Below are positions 44,434-54,391 of a DNA stretch of 64,000 nucleotides, piece after piece. Location of the stretch: NCBI GenBank assembly GCA_963575745.1, contig CAUYUJ010016479.1, forward strand, positions 61,001 to 125,000, in the 5' to 3' direction. The translations under genes and the position numbers were made by a program. Source of the stretch: Prorocentrum cordatum (lineage: Eukaryota; Sar; Dinophyceae; Prorocentrales; Prorocentraceae). Position 1 is the stretch's first letter. The number at the start of each line of letters is the position of its first letter. The notes beneath the pieces were generated by a model. The model did no database searches. It was not told where the DNA came from and was given only the letters and a program-made list of their open reading frames with translations.

Positions 44434-47046
44434 CTACCGACGGCAGTCCACGGAGTGCAGGAGCCAGGTCGGGAGCTGCCAACGCCTCGCCAGCTGCCCC
44501 ATCCACTGCAGGGATATGCGCTCGAAAGCTTTGTTTTGATCGCAAAAGAGAACAGCCGTGCTCGGGGCAGGGCCTAGTTGCCGAGTGGCGTCCAGTATAT
44601 AGCGGTCAACAGCTTCTTGGTGTGCGCCAAGCAGGGCGGTCCAGGAGGGCCCGGGTTCGGTGTCGGGGACGGGATCCAGGGCAAGATGGTTGGTGGCAGC
44701 GGTGATGTTGGGACCGCATTGTCCCCCGCGCTTGGCAGCTTGATTGGGGCTAAGCCTGGGTTCAATCACAAGGCCAAGGCAATCGGCAATGGTCGCTCCA
44801 TGCAGTCTCCGTAGGCAAGTGGGGAGCTGCAAGGGACGCATGTCGTTAGGACGCTCTGCGGCCGGTTTCTTGCCGACCCAGACCAGAAGGTCGACGGAGG
44901 GGCCAAGGACCAGGTCCAGGAGCCCTGGGTTCAGTGCCGCGGCGTACCAGGCTTGGGCGAGGAGTCCAGCAACAAAGCGCGCACCGGGATGATACAGCTC
45001 GTACGGCTCACCGTCAACACCGGGGGCGCTGCCGCTAGGCCCGAGCACGAGGGAGGCAATCCTGCCCCACTGTGGGCTGGGAGAGTGTGGGAAGTGCCCC
45101 GTGTCATTTTGTCTGAAGTACTCGTTAAGGATGCCGTCCGCTGTAGGGGGGAGAGGAGGGGCGGTTTGCCAGATCGGACTCCGGCCCCGCCAAAGGACGT
45201 CGTCAACTTCCTTGGTGCGCTCCTTCCAGCTTCCATCTTCGTCGCGCACTCCAAGGATGGCATGCGTCCTGACGAAGATTTCTCGCCCCGTCCGGTAGTG
45301 AGAGGCAAGCGCGGGGCGCTCCACTCCGGGGCCCCTTTGCGCGGGCGTGAGGCGGGTGGCGCGTCTCTGCGCTGCGTCATGGTCCCACCTTCGCAGCCAG
45401 AGGGCAGCCTGCTGAGGTGTTAAGTCGTTGCCGTCCCACTCGTATTCCGCGAGCCAGGCAGCAAGTGCTCCCACCGGGCGCGTAGTGAAATCCGTTCTTA
45501 TCGCGGCCGCAAGCAGGGTCCCTGGCGAGAGGTTGGTTTTGCTTCTGCGCCACTTCCTCCACCAGTCCTGTATTGCGGCTGACAGAGCGTGTCGACCAAG
45601 CGTGAGGAGGGCGGGCAGAAGCGGGACGGTGTGGTCATCACCCGGATTAGGGGCCGGGGGAGGAGTGGAGGGTTCCTGCTCTCTTTCCCCTTCGCCGTCG
45701 TCGTTGTCGCAGTGACTGGCTGGGAATTGACCAGGGGTGGCCGGGCGAACCCAGTCGGCGGATTGAAGGAGGCCGGTCAGGTCGATGTCCGGCAACTCGA
45801 AGGTGCGCTCAAGAAAGGAGTACAGAGTCCTTAATTCAGCGTGCGCCTCCCTTGGGAGTAGGCGGAGGTCGCCCGCACGAATGGTGTTGTCCCGGCGATT
45901 TCTGGGGGCGCCCTGCGGCTCCATGTAAAGGATGACATGGTCGGAGACTGAGGGTTTCCAGGCCTTTCTGACCCCGTAGGCACCGAGCTGACGAAAGGGG
46001 CAGGCAACGATGTCGATCTGTGATTCATTGTCCGCGTCCACTCTTGTGGGGCCATCGCAGTTGCAGACGCTTGAACCAGTCAGTGAGAGCAGGTCAGCCA
46101 GGGCCGCTGCCTCCTCTGCTTCACCGTCCCTGGGATTGTCCAACTGGATGTTGACGTCCCCTCCCCAGTATGTAGGGGTGTCGTCCCACCTTTCGATGGC
46201 TTGCCTGATGGCATCAATTGTTTCGGCTTTCCTGGAGGGAGGTAGATAAACCGAGACCAGGCGGTAGGTGCTGTCACCTCGGCTAATGGTGGCTGCAACG
46301 GCACATCCGGGGACGAGGTCTTCCGCCCGGAGGAGCGCGGTGCCGTGAGGAATGATGATCGCCACTCCGCCGGCGCAACCCCCGGCTGGTCCAATGTAGG
46401 CTGGAGAGGCGACAAGTGTGCGTGCGTGAAACATGGTGGACCAGACGGCCGCCTCGTATTCTGTCCAGTGGGTCTCCTGAATGAGTCCGATCCTACCGTT
46501 GGTGGTCATCTGCGTCAAGAAGGCATGCTTAATCATGTTCTTGTGAGCAGTCGTGCTTTTGAGGTACCTAACGTTCCAACAGCCCACCTTGAGTGAACCG
46601 ACTTGCGTGGCGTTGGAGATGGCATCGATAAGTGAACGAAGGGAAAGGGCCCCGCAGAGATCCGCCCAGGTGGGGTTGCTCCAGGGGGTAGTGTGTAAGA
46701 AAGCCCAAAGGGCTCGCGGTCGCCGGACGGTGTGGTTACTGTGCAGGGCGAGGGCGCGGCTCAGGGAGGAGCAGGCTAGTTGCCAAGCTCTGGCTCTCGC
46801 CCCCGGAACGAGAGTTGCGAGCGGGCGAGACCCAAGGGCGAGATGAAGCGTCACTGGGTCTTCAGGCGAGTCTAGGGGAACGGCAACCCTTGATCTAGGA
46901 GCTGTTGCTGCAGCCTGGCTCGGACTATGTCGTCTGGACAGGGGTTCCCGGCGAGCGGCGCCCAAGGGCAGTTCCTGTCGGCAAAGCTGCGTGCCTGTCT
47001 CCACGCGGCCCAGATCTGGCCCTCTGTCGGAGCTTCGTGCTGGCAC
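44434..47046 (-). CDS. Element B APE endonuclease and N-terminal reverse transcriptase
   Basis: An 870-codon frame with the whole endonuclease: GCWNVRYLK (155-163), GLIQETHW (187-194, catalytic Glu191), RLVSVYLPPSRK, YWGGDVNIQL (293-302), NESQIDIVA (340-348) and VSDHVILYME (367-376). A linker is conserved with A. The RT starts near residue 660: GSAPGVDGEPYE, NDMRPLQLPTCLRRLHG, LSPNQAAKRGGQCG and motif A VLFCDQNKAFERIS (832-845). It stops after LPTWLLHS by a frame change into 43842-44366. Clear APE-type LINE enzyme. Confidence 0.82.
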   Translation of the reverse strand: MPARSSDRGPDLGRVETGTQLCRQELPLGAARREPLSRRHSPSQAAATAPRSRVAVPLDSPEDPVTLHLALGSRPLATLVPGARARAWQLACSSLSRALALHSNHTVRRPRALWAFLHTTPWSNPTWADLCGALSLRSLIDAISNATQVGSLKVGCWNVRYLKSTTAHKNMIKHAFLTQMTTNGRIGLIQETHWTEYEAAVWSTMFHARTLVASPAYIGPAGGCAGGVAIIIPHGTALLRAEDLVPGCAVAATISRGDSTYRLVSVYLPPSRKAETIDAIRQAIERWDDTPTYWGGDVNIQLDNPRDGEAEEAAALADLLSLTGSSVCNCDGPTRVDADNESQIDIVACPFRQLGAYGVRKAWKPSVSDHVILYMEPQGAPRNRRDNTIRAGDLRLLPREAHAELRTLYSFLERTFELPDIDLTGLLQSADWVRPATPGQFPASHCDNDDGEGEREQEPSTPPPAPNPGDDHTVPLLPALLTLGRHALSAAIQDWWRKWRRSKTNLSPGTLLAAAIRTDFTTRPVGALAAWLAEYEWDGNDLTPQQAALWLRRWDHDAAQRRATRLTPAQRGPGVERPALASHYRTGREIFVRTHAILGVRDEDGSWKERTKEVDDVLWRGRSPIWQTAPPLPPTADGILNEYFRQNDTGHFPHSPSPQWGRIASLVLGPSGSAPGVDGEPYELYHPGARFVAGLLAQAWYAAALNPGLLDLVLGPSVDLLVWVGKKPAAERPNDMRPLQLPTCLRRLHGATIADCLGLVIEPRLSPNQAAKRGGQCGPNITAATNHLALDPVPDTEPGPSWTALLGAHQEAVDRYILDATRQLGPAPSTAVLFCDQNKAFERISLQWMGQLARRWQLPTWLLHSVDCRR

Positions 47047-47295
47047 CCGGAGATGTTTTCGTTCCTACTCCAATCCAGTATGGCGGTCGCAAGTCTGCGC
47101 TGTAGGCATCTCGGGTCCAGGTGGGCTCCCACGGCGTCGTAGAGTTTCTTTCCACTGACGTCCAGGGACCGATAGCAAGAGCCCAGTCCCACTGCTCGGG
47201 CCCGCTCCTCCAGATATGGGATCCTGAGTCTATTTTTTCTTCCGTGGGCCAGGAGCCATCCCGCCCAGGCCCTCGCTTTTCCTTCGCTGGCGAGG

Positions 47296-47368
<73 letters not shown>

Positions 47369-48592
47369 GTGGCAGACGAGCGTCAGTCCTTCCGTGCAGC
47401 CCAGGAAGTTGCGCTCGGCTCCGGTCTCTTGAAGAATGTTTCTGATGCAATTCCTGGTGTCGACGAGGGTGCGGAGGAGCCATCTGTGGCTGCTGTCCCC
47501 ATTGCATAGCAAGCAGAGGGGATGTGTCTGGTAACTGCAAGGGACGATTGCCTCCAGGGACTTGGCAGGAGCCTTGGACTGGGTCCAGGGAGGGATGTGC
47601 CCGTCAGGTCTGTAAGTCCATTGCCTTTCCCAGGGACTGGGGAGCCGAGGGTGCGTGACTAGGTCCTCCGCAGGAGGGCAATTACTGACCCACAATCGGT
47701 CCCTCGGGCTGGCGACTGTGGCCGCAGAATCAATGCGGACCGCCCAGTCTGGGGGGAGGTCCCCCAGTGCAGTGCACATCGCCTGCTTTTGTGCCTGTAG
47801 GATGGTAGCTGGACATTCGCAGCATATTATGACGTGGACGTCCGGGCGGAGTCTGCGGGCGGCGTTCCACAGGAGCGGCACGGCGAAGAACTGCGCTGTC
47901 TGGGAACCCGCGAGTCCATCTAGCCCTCCGTGCTGGCTGGCTGCAGAAAGGCTGGCACCTGGGAGCCCCGCTGTGATGACGAGTAAGCTTCCAGGGTCCA
48001 GGGTTCTGAGGTGGTCGGTCCAGGGACTCAGACCGTCGTCCTCCCTCAGGAGGTCCCACACATTGGCTCCCAACCTGATGTGCGGTGGTCCTCCATCAAA
48101 GCGCGTGGCAGTGTCCCGGTCCCAACGCCTCTCCACCCGAGCAGCAGCTTCGTCGCTGAACTCGACGAACGCGGAAGATCTGAACCGAGAAGTCGCGGCG
48201 ACTTTGGCTAGGAGGTCGCCTACCGCAAGTCTCGCCAGGCCCCATTCATCGAAGAGTGATACAAGATGGAGACTAGTTCCCACAGTGGCACTCGGGCCAG
48301 GTCGGGGGTTGACTATGCGTGCCCTCGTCTGCTGGGTGAAGTCATACGTCCAGGCCTCCCCATGTCTGGGATCACTGATGGGGTGGAGCCTGAGGTGTCC
48401 CGCGATGTCCCGCGTGCCGTCGGGGGAAACGCTGGAAACGAGGCCATCCTGCTGGAGGGTCCTTAGTGTGTTGATGATCTGCGCATTGTCCAGGCCCGCG
48501 GCCTGGTACGCGGCAAGCGTCGTGTCAGCAGGTGTGACTGGGGAGAGGCCAGTTCGCCCGTCCCTATGCCGCTCCCAAACCTGCTGAAGCAT
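46925..48592 (-). CDS. Element B Dnmt3-like methyltransferase, catalytic site lost
   Basis: Residues 108-360. Motif I HLVSLFDEWGLARLAVGDLL, then SSAFVEFSDEAAARVERRW (motif II). Motif IV reads ITAGLPGASLSAAS, so the Pro-Pro-Cys of A is Leu-Pro-Gly and the nucleophilic Cys is missing. Motif VIII is TVASPRDRLWVSNCPP. A conserved AMCTALGDLPPDWAVRIDS matches AICTAMGDLNLDWAVKMSA in A. A C-terminal SYQTHPLCLL block follows. The frame then enters the GA microsatellite; real homology continues in the neighbouring frame (46872-47540) with EERARAVGLGSCYRSLD. Fold kept, catalysis not. Confidence 0.72.
47296..47364. repeat. (CT)n/(GA)n microsatellite at the methyltransferase-endonuclease junction of B
   Basis: About 69 bases of CT with one TTT interruption. 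On minus it reads Glu-Arg repeats in two of the three frames. Same place in the protein as the tract at 21952-22028 in A. Confidence 0.95.
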
Positions 48593-50174
48593 GTCGGCAG
48601 GCTGGGGGGCGGCCGTGGGCTCTTCTGGTAGGAAGACAGTGGGTCGGGGCCGCGGCCTGCGGATCCGTGCGCCCTCCGCACTCGCCGGTCTGGACGCCCG
48701 CCTTGTGGTACCTCTTCCTGCGACCCCGGTGAGAGGGCCCTCCCCATGGGCGGGAGCGTTCCCAAAGGTCGACCAGAGTTCTTGGGTGGGGAGATCTGCT
48801 GTCTGGTCGGGTGGACCTTTCCCTGTCTGTGTTGCCCGCAGCCCTGCGTCGTGTCACACCGCGTAGTGTGGTCCTGCGCGTGCCGTCATTCCTTCCTCTG
48901 GGTGGCCGGTGGGTCGGACTCCCACGGGCCCTGTCAGCCGCGGTAGTCTGGGGCTGGGTGCTGGGCGCTACAGGTCGCGGTCCGGTCGAACTTCGACGAC
49001 GGGCACGTCTGAATTGCCCGCCGTCGGCTGCGCTCACGGCAGTGCTGGCCGGGGCATGTGCAGGTCTGGGAGTGCCGGCGCGCCGGGCGGTGCTACCGGT
49101 ACTGCGTAGGTTCCTTGGAGAGGCCTCCACCGTCTCGCTCAGGAGATGGTCCCAATCATCCGAGAAAGGCGGGCCCGCACCCGCGCGCAGGATGGTGCGG
49201 GGCATGGCTGGCGTCAGGCTCTGAAAGGGGGCGTCTGGTGTCGACACACTGTCCGAGCGTGAGGCCGGACCGCCTGCGAGTTGCCTCAACTGAGCGCAGG
49301 CCGCGTCTGCAGTCAGAGCTGCTTGGCGTGAGTTTATCCTCCTGCCGGCGGGGTTGCGCGTGCCCGGAGGTGGGTGGGTAGTCCAGTAAGCGCCGAAGGC
49401 GTCTGGGATTCGCGTGGCGAGTCCAAGCTCTTGGTGAAGGTCTCTAACAGTTTTGTCCAGCTGGGGTATCGCTGCCGCCCATGCGATCACACTGAGCGCT
49501 TGGTTCCATTCGGCTTCGGAGGGGGGGGGGCCTGTGCCGTCTGAGGCATGTATCTGCGCCAGTCTGAGCGCACGCGCCATGACTTCATATTCCCGTCTCC
49601 AGTCCGCGCCCATGCAAGGGGGGAGCTCAGGCCCAGCTCGCGGTGTGTCTCCTCGCCCCAGGGGGTCGTTGCAAGTGCTAGGCGCCGTGCCCGGCGGCGG
49701 TCTCCTGCTCTGGGCTGTCGCCGGATCCGTGGGGACCCGTGGAGGTGCGTCCTCGTTGCACGCCGCGCCCCCCGCGTCTGTGGTGCTGGCAGCCGGGGCC
49801 GTACCCCGAGCCTCCTCTGTACTGTCGAGAGTCGCGGCTCCACACCCTCCGGTCGATCGCAGCTCAGCGTTGGTGTTTGCTTCGTCCTGAGAGATCCGTG
49901 GGCTCCCAGGGGTGTTCACGCCGATGTGTCTCTCGGGAGGTTCCGCGGGGTCAGGACTATCTCGTCTCACAGCTTCAGCACCGCTGCAGGCTGTGGAGGG
50001 GACTTCGCCTGCGCCCAGGCTCGGCGTGGCGGCGCAAACCGGGGCGTGTGAACGTGCTGGCCCCTCTCTGGGTGTCGCGGGGATCGCAGAGGTCGTCCGG
50101 GGTGGGAGTTGGACGGTGCTGCCAGCCCGGGTAGCGGCCTCGTCCGATACTCCTTCGCCGACCAGTCTGGCCAC
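48564..50174 (-). CDS. Element B segment upstream of the methyltransferase, unknown
   Basis: A 536-codon Ala/Pro/Thr-rich frame. Conserved with A between about residues 170 and 330: DPLGRGDTPRAGPELPP, VIAWAAAIPQLDKTVRDL, THPPPGTRNPAGRRINSR and AALTADAACAQL. The rest is variable and may be disordered. It could be the start of the beta protein or the end of alpha. No domain is recognised. Confidence 0.5.
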   Translation of the reverse strand: MARLVGEGVSDEAATRAGSTVQLPPRTTSAIPATPREGPARSHAPVCAATPSLGAGEVPSTACSGAEAVRRDSPDPAEPPERHIGVNTPGSPRISQDEANTNAELRSTGGCGAATLDSTEEARGTAPAASTTDAGGAACNEDAPPRVPTDPATAQSRRPPPGTAPSTCNDPLGRGDTPRAGPELPPCMGADWRREYEVMARALRLAQIHASDGTGPPPSEAEWNQALSVIAWAAAIPQLDKTVRDLHQELGLATRIPDAFGAYWTTHPPPGTRNPAGRRINSRQAALTADAACAQLRQLAGGPASRSDSVSTPDAPFQSLTPAMPRTILRAGAGPPFSDDWDHLLSETVEASPRNLRSTGSTARRAGTPRPAHAPASTAVSAADGGQFRRARRRSSTGPRPVAPSTQPQTTAADRARGSPTHRPPRGRNDGTRRTTLRGVTRRRAAGNTDRERSTRPDSRSPHPRTLVDLWERSRPWGGPSHRGRRKRYHKAGVQTGECGGRTDPQAAAPTHCLPTRRAHGRPPACRHASAGLGAA

Positions 50175-50661
50175 GGAGGGTGGTGCCGTACTTTGCTCTA
50201 GTGGTGCCGTCTGCCGTCGAGGTTGCGCTCCCGGTGCGGTGAGTGTCGGGTTGTCGTTGGCCTCTCCGCTGGGGTTTGCGTTAAGTCTGTGGTGTCACCG
50301 ACGTGGGGAGCCCGGGGCTTGCAGGTGCGGCTGGCGGTCTAGGGCCTGCCGCAGTAGGTGGTCTGGCGTCACTTGCTTGCATACCTGCCACGTCCGCCTC
50401 ATTGTTCGCCCGACTGCGGCTTCTGCGCTGGCTCGTACCTGGGTTGTCCGTGGGTCTGTCCCCCGCTCCGGCGGTTCTGGGGGTCTGTGAGGTACCTCTC
50501 CTTCCCCGGGTGACTCTCCCCGGGTCATGGCGCTGTCGCTCCTCCCAGTGTAGGTTGGACAGCCTGTTGATCAGGGCGTCCAGGGCATTCGAGACACCTT
50601 CCGGGACTGGGAGCGCCGTGGTGGCGTCTACGTCTGCACCTCTGGATCCAGGGACCTCGAG

Positions 50662-52400
50662 CTAGGGCTGGTGGGCTGAGTAGGTGCCGCCAGGCTCAGG
50701 CGCGAGCCATTGGGTGAAAGGGAGCTGTCTCGTAACTTCTTCTCGGATCCCGAGCTCTCGTATGAGTTGCCAAACGTGGTCTCGGTCCAGGCTCCCCGGG
50801 CTTGCTAGTTGCAGGATCCAGATGGCGGCGAACATGTCCCAGTTGTATCTCTGCATGGGCCGGCCCTCGAGTTGTCTGCGGATTTCGAGGGCAATCCGGC
50901 GTTGGACGCCGCGCGCCATGTCGTGCACTGCTTGCTCCGGGACCACGGCAGCGTATCTACCCAGCATCCCCCGCGCGATGCGGACCGCATCTTCATCGGT
51001 TCTTACCAGTTCGGCTGGGGGCGGCCTGCACGCACGCACTAGGACCTCGGCGAGCTCCGGAAAGTGAGTGGGTCTGGCGGGTCCAGGGAGTGGGTTGAGC
51101 GAAGCCGAGGTACGTCTAGGAAGTGGCTGTTGGGAGGGAGCGTGGACCCCCAGCCCCACTGAAGCGGGAGTTGGTGTGGCTGCGGGAGCGGAGTCCAGGC
51201 GTGCAACGTGGATGGGGCCCGCGGCAAGCTGAAGTTTGAGTCTCGCTTGTGGTCTGTCGGCACCCCTCGTGGCTGCCCTAATGTCCGCGTCCGCAGGGAG
51301 GAGCACCGTCACCCAGGTGGGGACCGAAGTGAAAAGAAACCCTGCCTCTCCGCTAGTGGTGACCTCAACGGCCCCGCCAGCCGCTATTGCGGCGAGTAAG
51401 TATTCTCCAGGCTGTAGGACGGTTTCGTAATCCCGTAGGCCACTCCCCTGCGACATGCTAGGTACCGTATTGGGCGCGCTCCTGCTCATCGCCCTGGCGT
51501 TCTCTCGGAGCCAGTCCCCCGTGATGATAGGTGGGGCAGCTCTGGTGTTGGCTGGGTGTGAGGTACCGTCCGGGCCATCCGGGAGTGGCCAGAGTCGAGT
51601 TAGTAGCTGGGCGTTCGCTGAGCCGACCGATGCAGAGAAGAGCTGTAGCGTACTGTGTCCAGGGAGCCAAGCGTCAGGGCGCATGCTGCGTGGGCGAATT
51701 TCTCCCAGCTGCGTCCCGTGCCTGTCAAGAGTGGTGATCTCGAGGACTTGGGGCTGAATGGCGCGTCTGGGGGCCTGTCGTACAGAGATGCTGGCCAGCA
51801 CGTCCACATGCTCTTGCAGTTCCCTGGATGTCGCAGCCGCTCTGTGCATGGGGTCCCTGCTAGGTGTGGCGGGGAAGATCCTGACCGTCTGGGCTCCGAT
51901 CACAATACAAGTGGTGCCCACAAAGGCTGCTGCCATGGCGTCGGCCGCAGCTAGGCGTATGCGAACTTGCGTCATGTATCTGTAGTCAGAGACGTCTGGG
52001 AACCAGGCGTATACGGTGGAAACCTGTTCGACTGTGCCAGGACCAGTCGTGGCCCCTACGGCTTGCAGGACGTCCTCAGGCCGTGTTTGTCCCATGTCAG
52101 CGAGATCCCATCTTAGGTGGAAGCCTTCCTCGGGGTCAGAGAGGCGCACAAATGAGGGTCCTCCATCCCACGGTCCTTCCAGGAGGACGCGGCGCGGTCC
52201 TAGTGCCATGGAGGAGGAGGCGTCCCCAAAGACCCGCGGAAGCTCGTCTCGGAGGTGCCTCAAGACGGGGGCGGCAATCCGTTCTGGAGTGGAGATCAGG
52301 AGAAGCCCCGTCCCGCAAATTCCGACTCTGTGTCCCATAGCTCCAGCTGTTGTGGAGGCTACAGAGTGGGCTATGCAGATCGCTGGGGGGAACTGGGATG
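50662..52400 (-). CDS. Element B alpha protein, conserved block of unknown function
   Basis: TPERIAAPVLRHLRDELP, VLLEGPWDGGPSFVRLSDPE, RRAIQPQVLEITTLDRHGTQ, LRDYETVLQPGEYLLAAIAA, MQRYNWDMFAAIWILQLASP and LIRELGIREEVTRQLPFTQW match A in order, across what are two frames in A. A TAG at 50662-50664 ends it; the same phase then continues LEVPGSRGADVD, matching MEAPGSRGAETD in A, so this is a single nonsense change. Function unknown. Confidence 0.62.
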
Positions 52401-52981
52401 TGTACAGAGTCACTTGTCTCGTGTGTTCTCCAGACGCATGCCGTCTGGTAGGCCAGCATGGTGGTTTGAGCTGCCGCCTGCAGATTATCCAGGGGGGCAC
52501 GTACGCCGTCCTCACAGCTCGTGGGTCTCGAAGCTCTGCAGCGGAGGACGTGGTGGAAGAGCATCTCGAGTCCATGGCATCTCAGGAGCTCGTCCCGGGG
52601 GAGCTGCACTCTCGTGGTGACCCAGTCGGCTGCGATCATCCCGTTGTGGGATCGCCATAGTTCATCCCTCCACCTCATGATCTGCGCAACGACGCCGTCA
52701 TTGCCGCTCTCAAGGGTTAGGATGTGTAGCGCATCAGAGGTGTCCCCATTCCTTCCACCCCAGTGCACAACTATTGACGGGGGTAGGATCGCGCGCAGTG
52801 TCCTGCCCTCTAGGTCGAACTGAGCGGCGAAGAGTTGCTGCATTGGTGGGCTGGGCTTGCCTGTTCGGTAGAGGTGTCCAATCGGCACGAGATGGGTAAT
52901 CTTGCTGGCGGCTCGGTATCCCCACTGCGCGTTTGCCAGGGCTGCGAGCTCGACCGGATCCGGTCCTCCAGGTGACGGCAC
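52400..52981 (-). CDS. Element B alpha protein segment, unknown
   Basis: MPSPGGPDPVELAALANAQW, ILPPSIVVHWGGRNGDTSDA and HHVLRCRASRPTS match A (26211-27467). A frame change near 52400 leads to the next segment and one near 52980 separates it from the RING-containing frame. Confidence 0.55.
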
Positions 52982-54342
52982 TCCCTCGGTGGCCAGGGCG
53001 ACGAGACAGCATGGCTGCCCGCGGCGGTAGCTGCCGTCAGGGCGGCATCCATGTGTTGAGCTAGGGCATCTACCACGAGGATTGTTGGGGCGGCGCTCCC
53101 CTGAGGCTGGTTCCTGCGCTCCGAGACTACTGCTTTGATCTGCTCCCAGGCGTCTGGGCCTGCGAGGGCAAAGGTGACTCCAGTCTCGTCCGCTACACGT
53201 TCGCCGAGGTAGGTGCTTCTGGATATTACCAGATCGGCTGCAATGTCTCGGACGGCCGCTGTGAGCAGCCCTACCGGGAACCGCCCAGGTCCCCTCCTCA
53301 TGGGTTCATCCTCTGGGGGGTTCCGTCCCAGTAGCAGTGCCCATCTTCCGAAAGTGATTCGCGGGGCTTGCCGTATCCTATCTGTCCTGTTGGTGGGACC
53401 AGGGGGTCGCTGCGGAGGCGAGGTCCCAGGTCCCTGCGTGCTGTTGTGGGCGTCGTCGGAGTCCATGCCGCTTCCACCGTTCCCGCCGTCAGGTGGGGTC
53501 CCATCCACTTCCATCGGGTCATGACGTGCCTCCTGCGCGGTTCTCCTCTCCGCAACGTGCGCGTGGATGCTGCGCATGTCTGAAAGTGTGACGTATGTGT
53601 GGGGACGTCGGATGGAGAGTGTTTGTGCTCTGAGGCAGTCCAGATCTGGGGCCAGGTGCCTGAAGGCATCGGCTAACTCTTGCAGGCTCAGGAAGGGCTG
53701 CAGTGGGAGTAGGGTCCCGTCGCGGAGCTGTAGGAGGTCTGGAGGTACCGCAATGTCCGCGGCGTCGGCATCTCGTGGTCGGTCTGGAATCCTTACGGAG
53801 ACGCTACCCCTATCGACGGAGCGGCATATGGGACAGTTCACTGGGAAGCATCTTCCGTGGGACAGGGCCTGCGCTGGCTGGCTAATCCTCCACTGTCTTA
53901 GGCATTCGGCGTGATACAGGTGGCCGCATGGTACCAGGGCTTCCGCGAAACCTAGGATGTCCTCGCTGCAGATCATGCATCGAGGGGTTCCTACCTCCCG
54001 GTCCCAGGGAGGAACTTCCACGGCGTCCATGCTTTCCGGAGGGAGCCTGACACTGTCCCCAGGAGGGTGGCTGAGTTGGGATAAGCCATCCCCCAGGCTC
54101 TCGATGAGGGCTCTGGCGGACATGCTGGCGTCGAGGTGCGTCAGACTAGCTCCTTCACTGAGGTGGGATATGAGGACCTGGATTTGTGAGTTGCTGAGGT
54201 CGGAGTATGGAGCTAGATCGGCATCCGGGAAGTCCCTCCGAAGGCAGGCCACGAGGTCTTCCGGCGTGTGCATCTCATTCCTGGTCATCCAGCGGTAGAG
54301 AACGTCGTAGGGTCGGGAGTCCAGGGCCCGCACAGTCAGCAC
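52810..54342 (-). CDS. Element B alpha protein with RING-H2 finger
   Basis: A 510-codon frame. RING-H2 at residues 122-173: CMIC, then PCGHLYHAECLRQW, then NCPIC, with C-x2-C-x13-C-x1-H-x2-H-x2-C-x22-C-x2-C, identical in spacing to A. Upstream VRALDSRPYDVLYRWMTRNE and downstream LSDMRSIHAHV, TFGRWALLLGRNPPEDE, AVRDIAADLVISRS and ALAGPDAWEQIKAVV all have counterparts in A. The finger suggests ubiquitin-ligase activity, perhaps acting on host chromatin or silencing factors; that is inference. Homology ends near residue 455 at a frame change. Confidence 0.75.
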   Translation of the reverse strand: MLTVRALDSRPYDVLYRWMTRNEMHTPEDLVACLRRDFPDADLAPYSDLSNSQIQVLISHLSEGASLTHLDASMSARALIESLGDGLSQLSHPPGDSVRLPPESMDAVEVPPWDREVGTPRCMICSEDILGFAEALVPCGHLYHAECLRQWRISQPAQALSHGRCFPVNCPICRSVDRGSVSVRIPDRPRDADAADIAVPPDLLQLRDGTLLPLQPFLSLQELADAFRHLAPDLDCLRAQTLSIRRPHTYVTLSDMRSIHAHVAERRTAQEARHDPMEVDGTPPDGGNGGSGMDSDDAHNSTQGPGTSPPQRPPGPTNRTDRIRQAPRITFGRWALLLGRNPPEDEPMRRGPGRFPVGLLTAAVRDIAADLVISRSTYLGERVADETGVTFALAGPDAWEQIKAVVSERRNQPQGSAAPTILVVDALAQHMDAALTAATAAGSHAVSSPWPPRECRHLEDRIRSSSQPWQTRSGDTEPPARLPISCRLDTSTEQASPAHQCSNSSPLSST

Positions 54343-54391
54343 CGGCTTGAGGAGGGGGGAGTAGTGTGGGGCCAGGCAGAGCCACAGGGCT

